64,000 nt of DNA from Amycolatopsis japonica (GTDB lineage: Bacteria > Actinomycetota > Actinomycetes > Mycobacteriales > Pseudonocardiaceae): the NCBI RefSeq assembly GCF_000732925.1, contig NZ_CP008953.1, positions 1,550,001 to 1,614,000 on the forward strand, in the 5' to 3' direction. The position numbers and the translations under genes were made by a program. Shown here piece by piece: positions 50,394 to 58,639 of the stretch. Below the pieces are notes generated by a model that saw only the letters and a program-made list of their open reading frames with translations, was not told the DNA's origin and did not search any database. Each line of letters starts with the position of its first letter. Position 1 is the first letter of the stretch.

Positions 50394-50956
50394 CCGCGCA
50401 GCTGTTCGCGGACCTCCATGAGCGCGAAGCCCAGGAGGTTCTGCCCGCGCCAGTAGTCGGGGCGGGTGGCGTTCTTGTCCTCGCGGGCGAGGCCGCTGCC
50501 CCAGACCAGGTCCATCCTGGACGCCTCGACGATCACCTTGTCGCCCGTGCCCAGCAGGAACTCGCGCTCCTCGGCGTGCTGACGGAACTTCTCGAGGTTC
50601 CCGTCGATGACGATGTCGAAGCGGTGCCGCTCCCACACCTCGGCGTCGAAACCGGAGACCTCGCGCCCGAGGATCTTGGCGGTCTTGGGATCCGGCGCCT
50701 GACGGATGTTCGCCGCGGCCTCGTGATCGCCGAACAATTCCGCCTTGCTCGCCATCATGTAGTGCTCGGCCGTCGGGTACCGCTCGCCGCCCGCGACGAA
50801 CGGCGCCTGCCACCACTGGCTCAGGCAGGCCGCGTTGACCCGGCCGCTCTTGAGCGGGGTGTGGCCGTAGAAGAGCTGGTACTCGGGCTCCGCGCCGCTG
50901 TGGACCAGCTCGCGCAACGCATCGAGACTCCGGACTCCGTCGACCTTGCTCACCAT
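50390..50956 (-). CDS. NADAR-family N-glycosidase-like protein
   Basis: This 188-residue protein matches the NADAR (DUF1768, RibX/YbiA-like) family, which hydrolyses N-glycosidic bonds in ADP-ribose derivatives or riboflavin intermediates. Marks are CLSQWWQAPFVAGGERYPTA, EHYMMASKAELFGD, VWGSGL and YWRGQNLLGFALMEVRE. It is convergent with the acyltransferase (stop codons overlap by 4 bases). A role in NAD/ADP-ribose metabolism or phage defence is possible, but no other such gene is nearby. Confidence 0.88.
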   Translation of the reverse strand: MVSKVDGVRSLDALRELVHSGAEPEYQLFYGHTPLKSGRVNAACLSQWWQAPFVAGGERYPTAEHYMMASKAELFGDHEAAANIRQAPDPKTAKILGREVSGFDAEVWERHRFDIVIDGNLEKFRQHAEEREFLLGTGDKVIVEASRMDLVWGSGLAREDKNATRPDYWRGQNLLGFALMEVREQLRG

Positions 50957-51069
50957 GGCGACCAGTGGACCACAGGCCACCGACAACCCTGTGAAGCACC
51001 CACTGGACCACTCTCCGCCGTGGCCGGGGGCGGTCAGTACATTCAGCATTCGTGCGAGGGATCGAAACG

Positions 51070-52308
51070 GTGAGCGCCCGAACGGTCGAAGAGGCCGCCA
51101 AGCGATTGGCCGGGGTGGTGACCCGCACGCCGCTCGAACCGAACGAGCGGCTTTCGGCGCGGGTGGACGCCCGAGTCTGGCTCAAACGCGAAGACCTGCA
51201 GACCGTGCGTTCGTACAAGATCCGCGGCGCCTACAACTTCATCGTCCAGCTCGACGCGGAGCACCGGGAGCGCGGCGTCGTCTGCGCGAGCGCGGGCAAC
51301 CACGCGCAGGGCGTCGCGTACGCGTGCCGCCGCCTCGGCGCGAACGGCCGCGTCTACGTCCCCGGCACGACTCCCCGGCAGAAGCGCGAGCGCATCGCGA
51401 CGCTGGGCGGCTCGCATATCGAGGTCATCGTCGTCGGCGAGACCTACGAAGACGCCTTCAGCGCCGCGAAGCAGGACGCGGAGAGCACCGGCGCGACGCT
51501 GGTCCCCGCGTTCGACGCGCCGGAGACGGTCGCCGGGCAGGGCACGGTCGCGATGGAGGTCGTCGCGCAGCTGGGATTCGTCCCGGACGTCATGGTGGTG
51601 CCGGTCGGCGGCGGCGGACTGCTCGCGGGGATCGCCGCGTGGGCCGCGGAACGCGCGCCGGAGATGCGGATCGTCGGGGTCGAGCCGGCGGGCGCGACCT
51701 GCATGGCGGCCGCGCTGGCGGCGGGGGAGCCGGTGCGGCTCGAGAGCGTCGACACCTTCGTGGACGGTGCGGCGGTGGCGCTGGCCGGATCGGTGACGTA
51801 TCCGCTGGTCCGCGACGGCGGTGTCGAGCTCACCGACGTCGCCGAGGGCGCGATCTGCACCGAGATGCTCGCGATGTACCAGTCCGACGGCGTGATCGCC
51901 GAACCCGCGGGCGCGCTCGCGACCGCCGCGCTGGGCACGACGGTGAAGATCGACCCCGGGCAGATCGTGGTGTGCGTCGTCTCCGGCGGCAACAACGACG
52001 TCAGCCGCTACGGCGAAGTGCTCGAACGGTCGTTGATCCACGAAGGACTGAAGCACTACTTCCTGGTGGGATTCCCGCAGGAGCCCGGCGCGCTGCGGCG
52101 GTTCCTCGACGAGGTCCTCGGGCCGGACGACGACATCACGCGGTTCGAATACGTGAAGCGCAACAGCCGAGAGACGGGCCCGGCGCTGATCGGTGTCGAA
52201 CTCGCGCGGCCGGGTGACCTGGAAGGCCTGCTGCACCGGCTGGAGGTCAGCCCGCTGCAGGTCGAGCGGGTGGAACCGGGCAGCCCGCTGTTCCACTTCC
52301 TGGTGTGA
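51070..52308 (+). CDS. ilvA: Threonine ammonia-lyase
   Basis: This 412-residue PLP enzyme deaminates threonine to 2-oxobutyrate, the first step of isoleucine synthesis. The PLP lysine lies in TVRSYKIRGAYNFI, with GVEPAGATCM and VVSGGNNDVSRYGE later in the fold. The C-terminal part (about residues 325-412) contains one ACT-like regulatory region (FLVGFPQEPGALRRFLDEV), consistent with allosteric control by isoleucine. The GTG at 51070 is chosen because GAGGGA lies 8 nt upstream; a GTG at 51052 is also open. Confidence 0.93.
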   Translation: MSARTVEEAAKRLAGVVTRTPLEPNERLSARVDARVWLKREDLQTVRSYKIRGAYNFIVQLDAEHRERGVVCASAGNHAQGVAYACRRLGANGRVYVPGTTPRQKRERIATLGGSHIEVIVVGETYEDAFSAAKQDAESTGATLVPAFDAPETVAGQGTVAMEVVAQLGFVPDVMVVPVGGGGLLAGIAAWAAERAPEMRIVGVEPAGATCMAAALAAGEPVRLESVDTFVDGAAVALAGSVTYPLVRDGGVELTDVAEGAICTEMLAMYQSDGVIAEPAGALATAALGTTVKIDPGQIVVCVVSGGNNDVSRYGEVLERSLIHEGLKHYFLVGFPQEPGALRRFLDEVLGPDDDITRFEYVKRNSRETGPALIGVELARPGDLEGLLHRLEVSPLQVERVEPGSPLFHFLV

Positions 52309-52314
52309 CCCGGA

Positions 52315-52369
52315 TGTCATGAAAGGGTCGTTCAGGACGAAAAACGTCCTGAACGACCCTTTCATGACA
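52315..52369. repeat. Nested palindrome, bidirectional terminator (copy 3)
   Basis: Perfect 25-bp arms with a 5-nt A loop lie between the convergent ilvA and NmrA-like genes. Each arm begins TGTCATGAAAGGGTCGTTCA, which itself can fold through TGAA and TTCA. It has the same class and placement as 3014-3062 and 5461-5511. Confidence 0.9.
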
Positions 52370-52378
52370 CACGCGGGG

Positions 52379-53203
52379 CTAGCGGAAGGCGGCCAGATGC
52401 GTCCGGGCCCAGGTCGCGAACGGTCGTGGCTCCCGTCCGGTCAGATCCTGGACCGCACCCGTGACCGCGGAGTCGTCGAACTCGCCCTCGACGAAGAAGC
52501 GGAAGAAGGCGTCGACGTACTTCGCCGGCATCTCCGCGCTCATCGTCACGCGGGCCTCGGCGTCCGAAAGCGGATCCAGGCGCAGCTCCCGCCCCAACAG
52601 TTCACTCAGGACACGGAGCCGGTCGGCGGGCCGGAGCGAACCCGGGCCGGTGATGGCGTACGCCCGGCCTTCGTGTCCCGGCGTGGTCAGCGATTCCGCG
52701 GCGACGGCGGCGATGTCGTACGGGTCGATCGTCGCCACCGGGACGTTCGCGAACGGCTCGCGCACGACGTCCCCCGCGCGAAGCTGCGCGACCCATTGGA
52801 GCGAATTCGACATGAACCCGCTCGGCCGCAGGAAGGTCCACGCCAGCTTCGAAGCACGCACCGCCGCCTCGGCCGCCATGTGCATCCCGGCGACGGCGTT
52901 GTCCGCGTGCCCGCCGACGACCGAACGGGACGACAGCAGCGTCACCTGCTCGACACCCGCGTCCCGCATCACCGCGAGCGCGCCGGGCATGTCCTCGTAG
53001 CCGCCGAGCAGGAAGACCGCCCGGACACCGTCCAGCGCGGGTTTCAGGCTCGTCGCCTCGTTGAGATCGCCCACCACCGCTTCGATGCCGTCCGGCAACG
53101 GCCGCGGTGTGCGGACCAGCGCTCGGACGGGATGCCCGCCGCGCGCCAGGATTCCGGTCAGTTCCGAGCCGACGTTGCCGCCTGCCCCGGTCACCAAGAT
53201 CAT
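52379..53203 (-). CDS. NmrA-like NAD(P)-binding protein
   Basis: This 274-residue protein is an atypical SDR of the NmrA/quinone-oxidoreductase-like group. It has the NAD(P) motif MILVTGAGGNVGSELTGILA and the segments VTLLSSRSVVGGHA and WTFLRPSGFMSNSL. The second half (PLSDAEARVTMSAEMP) is typical of the family. It resembles the 41724-42542 gene in fold but not closely in sequence. Its role is unknown; it lies 77 nt upstream of the ramB gene's end. Confidence 0.85.
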   Translation of the reverse strand: MILVTGAGGNVGSELTGILARGGHPVRALVRTPRPLPDGIEAVVGDLNEATSLKPALDGVRAVFLLGGYEDMPGALAVMRDAGVEQVTLLSSRSVVGGHADNAVAGMHMAAEAAVRASKLAWTFLRPSGFMSNSLQWVAQLRAGDVVREPFANVPVATIDPYDIAAVAAESLTTPGHEGRAYAITGPGSLRPADRLRVLSELLGRELRLDPLSDAEARVTMSAEMPAKYVDAFFRFFVEGEFDDSAVTGAVQDLTGREPRPFATWARTHLAAFR

Positions 53204-53280
53204 TCAGTTCTCCCCAGTGCGGTGGCCGCCGTCACACCGGCGGCCGTCGACGGCAACCCTGCCAGGGAGATCAGGACGGC

Positions 53281-54708
53281 TCAAGGCGCCTTCGGCACCG
53301 CCGGGTACGGGACGAAGGTGCTCGTGTTCTCGTCGACGGTGAGCTGCTTGCCGATCGTCGGGAACGCGCGCTGCGAACAGGCCGGACGTTCGCAGACTTT
53401 GCAACCCATGCCGATCGGCGTCGCCGCCGCGCGGTCGTCGAGGTCGAGCCCGGTCGAGTAGATCAGCCGTTTCGCGTGCCGCAGTTCGCAGCCGAGGCCG
53501 ACGGTGAACGTCTTGCCGGGGCTGCCGTAGCCGCCGATGTTGCGCGAAACCGTCCGCGCGACCCAGAAGTAGCTCTTGCCGTCGGGCAGGGTCGCGATCT
53601 GGGTGAGGATCTTGCCCGGCTGGGTGAACGCCTCGTAGATGTTCCACAGTGGACACGCACCGCCGACGCGGGAGAAGTGGAAACCGGCCGCGGACTGGCG
53701 TTTCGACATGTTCCCCGCCCGGTCGACGCGCACGAACGAGAACGGCACGCCGCGGTTCTTCGGCCGCTGCAACGTCGAGAGCCGGTGGCAGACCGTCTCG
53801 AAGCCGACCCCGAAGTGGTCGCACAGCCGCTCGATGTCGTAGCGGAAGCGTTCCGCGGTCGACAGGAACGGTCCATAGGGGAGGATCAGCGCGCCCGCGA
53901 AGTAGTTCGCGAGCCCGACCCTGGCCAGCGAACGCGCGGCGGGTCCGGAGAACGCCCACGAATCGGCGAGTTCGGTGATCAGGTCGTCGTATTCGAGCAG
54001 GGCGATCTGCGAAGCCATCCGGAACGCCTGCTGCCCGACGCGCAGGCTCGGCGCCAGCCGCAGCACCCGCGGCCCGGGTTCGTACCGGTGCTGTTCGCCG
54101 TTGGCCTCGTCGATGCCTTCGCTGGTGACGTCGACGCCGTAGCGCTGGATCAGCGTTTCCTTCAGCGCCGCGAGCACCTGGCCACGCTGCAGCGGGATGT
54201 CGTGCGCCATGCGTTCGGCGCGTTCGTCCAGCTCGGCGACGTAGTTCTCCCGCTCGTAGAAGAAATCGCGGACCTCTTCGTGCGGCAGGGCGGTGGCGGC
54301 GCTTCCATGCAGGCCCAGGCCGTTTTCGGTGGTCAGCGCGGCGGTGTTCTCGACGGCGTTGCGGTAGCTGCGGTGCAGTTTGACCAGTGCCTGGGCGATC
54401 GTCGGCAGGTTCGTGGCCAGGTCGTTGAGCTCGCTGTTCGTGACGTCCACGCCGAGGACCTCGTCGAGCAGCGCTTCCTTCACGTCCGCGACCAGGCGGG
54501 CGGTGTCGTTGTTCGCGAAGAACTCGGTGTCCACTCCGAACGCTTGCGTGATGCGAAGGAGCACCGGGACGGTCAGCGGTCGCGAGTTGTGCTCGATCTG
54601 GTTGAGGTAACTGGGTGAGATCTCCAGCACACGAGCCAGATCCGCCTGGCTCATCGACCGGCTTTCGCGCAGATGCCGCAGCTTCGCTCCGGCGAAGGTT
54701 TTGTCCAC
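53281..54708 (-). CDS. ramB: RamB-type acetate/glyoxylate regulator
   Basis: This 475-residue regulator matches the RamB/ScfR family. An XRE HTH occupies residues 9-64 (SQADLARVLEISPSYLNQIE), a central region follows, and the C terminus has a Cys cluster, GCKVCERPAC (about residue 430). RamB represses aceA and aceB in Corynebacterium and related actinobacteria when acetate is absent. It is divergent from aceA across a 228-nt gap with GCAAA-type direct repeats, strengthening the assignment. The ATG at 54706-54708 is the start. Confidence 0.88.
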   Translation of the reverse strand: MDKTFAGAKLRHLRESRSMSQADLARVLEISPSYLNQIEHNSRPLTVPVLLRITQAFGVDTEFFANNDTARLVADVKEALLDEVLGVDVTNSELNDLATNLPTIAQALVKLHRSYRNAVENTAALTTENGLGLHGSAATALPHEEVRDFFYERENYVAELDERAERMAHDIPLQRGQVLAALKETLIQRYGVDVTSEGIDEANGEQHRYEPGPRVLRLAPSLRVGQQAFRMASQIALLEYDDLITELADSWAFSGPAARSLARVGLANYFAGALILPYGPFLSTAERFRYDIERLCDHFGVGFETVCHRLSTLQRPKNRGVPFSFVRVDRAGNMSKRQSAAGFHFSRVGGACPLWNIYEAFTQPGKILTQIATLPDGKSYFWVARTVSRNIGGYGSPGKTFTVGLGCELRHAKRLIYSTGLDLDDRAAATPIGMGCKVCERPACSQRAFPTIGKQLTVDENTSTFVPYPAVPKAP

Positions 54709-54784
54709 TGAGGCCTCTCTGTCCGCAAGGTTTCCGGGCCTGAACGATTCAGTGAACGGTCAAGCACGTGGATTTTCGCTCCGC

Positions 54785-54815
54785 TTGCGAACCTGTGATT
54801 CGCAACCTTTGCAAG
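54785..54815. promoter_or_regulatory. Candidate RamB box cluster 1
   Basis: TTGCGAA-N7-TTCGCAA (54785-54805) is a perfect 7-bp inverted repeat and runs into TTCGCAACCTTTGCAA (54799-54814), which has the TTTGCAA-type core of RamB sites. It lies nearer to ramB than to aceA. Confidence 0.6.
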
Positions 54816-54905
54816 ATGCTACGGAAGCTTCGCAGAAATTGGCAAATTGGAGGCCTGGATCGGATTTCCCCAGTCATGTCAGGGTCGGATCAGGAAAGGC
54901 GATCA

Positions 54906-54922
54906 CTCGCAAACTTCGCAAC
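54906..54922. promoter_or_regulatory. Candidate RamB box 2
   Basis: CTCGCAAACTTCGCAAC lies 15 nt before the aceA ATG and matches box 1 (TTCGCAACCTTTGCAAG) at most positions. The spacing would let a repressor block aceA expression. Confidence 0.6.
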
Positions 54923-54936
54923 ACCGGGAGAATCCG

Positions 54937-56223
54937 ATGACTCAGCACGCGCAGCAGCTGGAGCAGGCGGCCGCCGAACTGGCCAAGCAGTGGGAGACCG
55001 ACCCCCGCTGGGCGGGCGTGAAGCGGTCGTACTCCGCGGCTGACGTGGTCAAGCTGCGCGGCAGCGTGGTCGAGGAGCACACGCTCGCTCGCCGCGGCGC
55101 CGAGAAGCTGTGGGACCTCCTGCACAACGAGGACTACGTCCACTCGCTGGGCGCCCTGACCGGTAACCAGGCCGTGCAGCAGGTGCGCGCCGGCCTCAAG
55201 GCCATCTACCTGTCGGGCTGGCAGGTCGCCGCCGACGCCAACCTCTCCGGCCAGACCTACCCGGACCAGAGCCTCTACCCGGCCAACTCGGTGCCCGCCG
55301 TCGTCCGCCGCATCAACAACGCGCTGGGCCGCGCCGACCAGATCAACTGGGCCGAGGGCAACACCGACATCGACTGGTACGCCCCGATCGTCGCCGACGC
55401 CGAGGCCGGCTTCGGTGGCCCGCTCAACGCCTTCGAGCTGATGAAGGGCATGATCGCCGCCGGTGCCGCGGGTGTGCACTGGGAGGACCAGCTCGCTTCC
55501 GAGAAGAAGTGCGGTCACCTCGGCGGCAAGGTGCTGATCCCGACCAAGCAGCACGAGCGCACGCTGAACGCCGCCCGCCTCGCCGCGGACGTGCTGAACG
55601 TGCCGTCGCTGATCGTCGCCCGCACCGACGCGCAGGCCGCCACGCTGATCACCAGCGACGTCGACGAGCGTGACCGCAAGTACGTCACCGGCGAGCGCAC
55701 CGCCGAGGGCTTCTACAACGTCACCAACGGCATCGACCCCTGCATCGACCGCGGTCTGGCCTACGCCGAGTACGCCGACCTGCTGTGGATGGAGACCTCC
55801 AAGCCGGACCTCGAGGTCGCCCGCCAGTTCGCCGAGGCGATCAAGGCCAAGTACCCGAACCAGATGCTGGCCTACAACTGCTCGCCGTCGTTCAACTGGA
55901 AGAAGCACCTGGACGACGCGACGATCGCGAAGTTCCAGCGCGAACTCGGCCACATGGGCTACAAGTTCCAGTTCATCACCCTGGCCGGCTTCCACGCCCT
56001 GAACTACTCGATGTTCGACCTGGCGCACGGTTACGCCCGCGAGGGCATGACCGCCTACGTCGACCTGCAGGAGCGCGAGTTCGCTTCGGAGGACCGCGGT
56101 TACACCGCCACGAAGCACCAGCGCGAGGTCGGCACCGGCTGGTTCGACAACGTCGCGACCGCGCTGAACCCGGAGAGCTCGACCACCGCGCTCGCCGGTT
56201 CCACCGAGGCCGAGCAGTTCTGA
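54937..56223 (+). CDS. aceA: Isocitrate lyase
   Basis: This 428-residue isocitrate lyase splits isocitrate to glyoxylate and succinate in the glyoxylate shunt. The catalytic motif is KKCGHLGGK (about residue 190), with Mg-binding and substrate segments [12 protein letters not shown] and [14 protein letters not shown]. The length fits the bacterial short form. The ATG at 54937 has GGGAG upstream. It is followed by aceB and controlled, by family precedent, by the divergent RamB. Codon use is strongly biased to favoured codons, as expected of a highly expressed gene. Confidence 0.96.
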   Translation: MTQHAQQLEQAAAELAKQWETDPRWAGVKRSYSAADVVKLRGSVVEEHTLARRGAEKLWDLLHNEDYVHSLGALTGNQAVQQVRAGLKAIYLSGWQVAADANLSGQTYPDQSLYPANSVPAVVRRINNALGRADQINWAEGNTDIDWYAPIVADAEAGFGGPLNAFELMKGMIAAGAAGVHWEDQLASEKKCGHLGGKVLIPTKQHERTLNAARLAADVLNVPSLIVARTDAQAATLITSDVDERDRKYVTGERTAEGFYNVTNGIDPCIDRGLAYAEYADLLWMETSKPDLEVARQFAEAIKAKYPNQMLAYNCSPSFNWKKHLDDATIAKFQRELGHMGYKFQFITLAGFHALNYSMFDLAHGYAREGMTAYVDLQEREFASEDRGYTATKHQREVGTGWFDNVATALNPESSTTALAGSTEAEQF

Positions 56224-56243
56224 TCCCTCGCAAGTAGGTGCCA

Positions 56244-56280
56244 GGTGGCGGTCTCCGGACTCCCAGCGGAGACCGCCACC
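56244..56280 (+). terminator. Attenuator/terminator between aceA and aceB
   Basis: GGTGGCGGTCTCCG and its complement form a perfect 14-bp stem with a 9-nt loop, 21 nt after the aceA stop. It would separate aceA and aceB or adjust their ratio. Confidence 0.7.
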
Positions 56281-56325
56281 TCCCATCCCCTTCTATCTCT
56301 CGCGAAGCCCCAGCGGAGGCACACC

Positions 56326-57930
56326 ATGGTTGAGAAGCTGAACTACCGGATCGACGTCTGCGGACCCGCCGGTGACCGGTTCGCCGAGATCCTCACCCCG
56401 GCCGCGCTGGACTTCGTGGCCAAACTGGACAACGCGTTCGCCGGCCGCCGCCGCGAACTGCTCGACGCGCGCCGTCTGCGCCGCGAGAAGCTGCAGTCCG
56501 GTGAGGAGCCGCTGGGCTTCCTGCCCGAGACGCACGCGATCCGCGACGACAGCAGCTGGTCGGTCGCCCCGGCCGCGCCCGGTCTCGAAGACCGCCGCGT
56601 CGAGATCACCGGCCCGACCGACCGCAAGATGACGGTCAACGCGCTCAACTCCGGCGCGAAGGTCTGGCTCGCCGACTTCGAGGACGCGACCTCGCCGACC
56701 TGGCACAACGTGATCGACGGGCAGCTCAACCTGTTCGACGCGATCCGCCGCAACATCGACTTCACCACCGAGGCGGGCAAGCGCTACACGATCGGCGACG
56801 ACCCCGCGACGATCGTCGCCCGCCCCCGCGGCTGGCACCTGGTGGAGAAGCACATCCGCATCGACGGCCGCCCGGTTTCGGCGAGCCTGGTCGACTTCGG
56901 CCTCTACTTCTTCCACAACGCGCGCCAGCTGCTGGCCCGCGGCAGCGGCCCGTACTTCTACCTGCCGAAGCTCGAGAACCACCTCGAAGCGCGGCTGTGG
57001 AACGACGTCTTCCTGCTGGCGCAACGGGAACTCGGCATCCCGCGCGGCACGATCCGGGCCACCGTGCTGATCGAGACGATCACCGCCGCGTTCGAGATGG
57101 AGGAGATCCTCTACGAACTGCGCGAGCACATCGCCGGGCTGAACGCCGGCCGCTGGGACTACATCTTCAGCGTCATCAAGAACTTCTCCTCGCACGGCGC
57201 GGACTTCGTGCTCCCGGACCGCGCGCAGGTGACGATGACCGTCCCGTTCATGCGGGCCTACACCGAACTGCTGGTGCGCACCTGCCACAAGCGCGGGGCG
57301 CACGCCATCGGCGGCATGGCCGCGTTCATCCCGAGCAAGGACCCGGAGATCAACGCGACCGCGCTGGAGAAGGTCCGCCAGGACAAGGAACGCGAGGCGA
57401 ACGACGGTTTCGACGGCTCGTGGGTCGCGCACCCCGGCCTCGTCCCGGTCTGCCGCGAGGTGTTCGACAACGTCCTCGGCGGCTGGCCGAACCAGCTCGG
57501 CAAGCTGCGTGAAGACGTCGTCGTGACGGCCGAGGATCTGCTCGACGTCGCCAGCGCGGGCGGCGAGGTCACCGAGGCCGGTGTCCGCGCCAACATCAAC
57601 GTCGCGCTGCGCTACATCGACGCTTGGCTGCGCGGCACCGGCGCGGCGGCGATCCACAACCTGATGGAGGACGCCGCCACCGCCGAGATCGCGCGCTGCC
57701 AGGTGTGGCAGTGGATCCGCAACGGCACGAAGCTCGAAGACGGCACCGCGCTCACCCGCGAACTCGCCGTGTCCTATTTGGACGAAGAGCTGGCGTCGGT
57801 GCGGGCCGAACTGGGCGAGGACACCCGGCTCGGCGACGCCTACGAGATCTTCACCGAGACCGCGCTGGGCGAGAAGCTGCCGAGCTTCCTCACCACCGGT
57901 GCGTACGCGCGATACCTGACCACGCACTGA
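56326..57930 (+). CDS. aceB: Malate synthase (A type)
   Basis: This 534-residue enzyme condenses glyoxylate with acetyl-CoA to malate, the second glyoxylate-shunt step. Segments include [56 protein letters not shown] and [20 protein letters not shown]. The length is that of the A-type enzyme (about 530), not the larger G type. It begins 102 nt after aceA, beyond a hairpin. It ends in a cluster of hairpins (57939-58038). Confidence 0.96.
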   Translation: MVEKLNYRIDVCGPAGDRFAEILTPAALDFVAKLDNAFAGRRRELLDARRLRREKLQSGEEPLGFLPETHAIRDDSSWSVAPAAPGLEDRRVEITGPTDRKMTVNALNSGAKVWLADFEDATSPTWHNVIDGQLNLFDAIRRNIDFTTEAGKRYTIGDDPATIVARPRGWHLVEKHIRIDGRPVSASLVDFGLYFFHNARQLLARGSGPYFYLPKLENHLEARLWNDVFLLAQRELGIPRGTIRATVLIETITAAFEMEEILYELREHIAGLNAGRWDYIFSVIKNFSSHGADFVLPDRAQVTMTVPFMRAYTELLVRTCHKRGAHAIGGMAAFIPSKDPEINATALEKVRQDKEREANDGFDGSWVAHPGLVPVCREVFDNVLGGWPNQLGKLREDVVVTAEDLLDVASAGGEVTEAGVRANINVALRYIDAWLRGTGAAAIHNLMEDAATAEIARCQVWQWIRNGTKLEDGTALTRELAVSYLDEELASVRAELGEDTRLGDAYEIFTETALGEKLPSFLTTGAYARYLTTH

Positions 57931-57938
57931 TCGAGGCT

Positions 57939-57970
57939 CCGGCCGCCCCTACCTGACGCGGGGCGGCCGG
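57939..57970 (+). terminator. aceB terminator hairpin
   Basis: CCGGCCGCCCC and its complement form an 11-bp stem with a 10-nt loop, 8 nt after the aceB stop. Confidence 0.7.
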
Positions 57971-58003
57971 GTTCCACACCGGTTTGGGACGGTGTGGCCC
58001 AAC

Positions 58004-58038
58004 GGGTCCGGTGGCGGAGGCTCCCCGCCACCGGACCC
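58004..58038. terminator. Second hairpin after aceB
   Basis: GGGTCCGGTGGCGG pairs with its complement across a 7-nt loop in a perfect 14-bp stem, in the 402-nt region between aceB and the small peptide gene. Confidence 0.55.
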
Positions 58039-58142
58039 GCTTCACGCGCGCGCTCTTCCGGTAGCGCTGTCGGGCGTGCGCCTCGCCGCGGGGACCCCGC
58101 TCACCCCCACACCGCAGTGGGCGGGGTCTCCGCGGCTTTCTT

Positions 58143-58183
58143 CGGCTTCAATCACGCGAGTTCCGGCTTCAATCACGCGTGAT
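58143..58183. promoter_or_regulatory. Tandem repeat with palindrome
   Basis: CGGCTTCAATCACGCG occurs at 58143-58158 and 58164-58179, a 21-nt period close to two helical turns. The second copy extends into the perfect palindrome ATCACGCGTGAT (58172-58183). A dimeric regulator could bind two sites on one face. It lies 150-190 nt upstream of the small peptide gene; nothing else is visible nearby. Confidence 0.6.
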
Positions 58184-58332
58184 ACGACTCCGAGCACTCA
58201 CGGGACCGGACGAATCGGTCACGGACCGCGAATAGGTAGGGGTACCTAGTGAAGCCCCCGTTGTTTCGGCGGCGGGTCGCGCGGATGCTCGGCGCCGGGT
58301 GGGAGTTCCGCCCGTTTCCCCGAGGAGCCACC

Positions 58333-58464
58333 ATGAAGAAGCAGTTGAGAACGCTCTTGGCCGCGACCTTCGCCGTCCTCGCCGTCGCTCTCGCCGCCCC
58401 GGCGGTGTCCGCTTCGGCCGGGGTCTCGGTGCAGCCGGACTGTGTCCGGCCCTGCCATTTCTGA
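58333..58464 (+). CDS. Tiny secreted Cys-containing peptide
   Basis: This 43-residue precursor has a basic start and a signal peptide (MKKQLRTLLAATFAVLAVAL, then AAPAVSASA). It leaves a mature peptide of about 14 residues ending PDCVRPCHF. The two Cys (CVRPC) could form a disulfide loop. GAGGAG (58322-58327) lies 5 nt before the ATG; a GTG at 58249 is open but adds an unlikely Arg-rich leader. No export or modification genes are adjacent. It could be a signalling or antimicrobial peptide. It is not in any family I can name. Confidence 0.6.
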   Translation: MKKQLRTLLAATFAVLAVALAAPAVSASAGVSVQPDCVRPCHF

Positions 58465-58571
58465 TCTTCGCCACCTAGAGCAGCCCCGGGGGTCGCGCCC
58501 CTCGCGACCCGCGACGTTCGTGGAGGGGGATCCGGGTCCCCCGACGTCCCGGATTCCCCTCCGCCCCCCCC

Positions 58572-58621
58572 CGCATTCAGAGGACTAAATGCGACCCGCC
58601 GCGTTTAGTCCTCTGAATGCG
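58572..58621. repeat. Inverted repeat, GCATTTAGTC family
   Basis: Two 22-nt arms (CGCATTCAGAGGACTAAATG and the complement side) pair with one G-T mismatch around a 6-nt loop. It shares its core with the palindrome at 24608-24631 and lies between the small peptide and the convergent GT4 gene, where it may act as a terminator. Confidence 0.75.
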
Positions 58622-58639
58622 TTTGAGTGCGGCGGGGGC

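Noticed and set aside
56293..57927. 544-codon antisense frame
   Set aside because: It is a mirror of aceB, which is unmistakable; the composition is that of a shadow frame.
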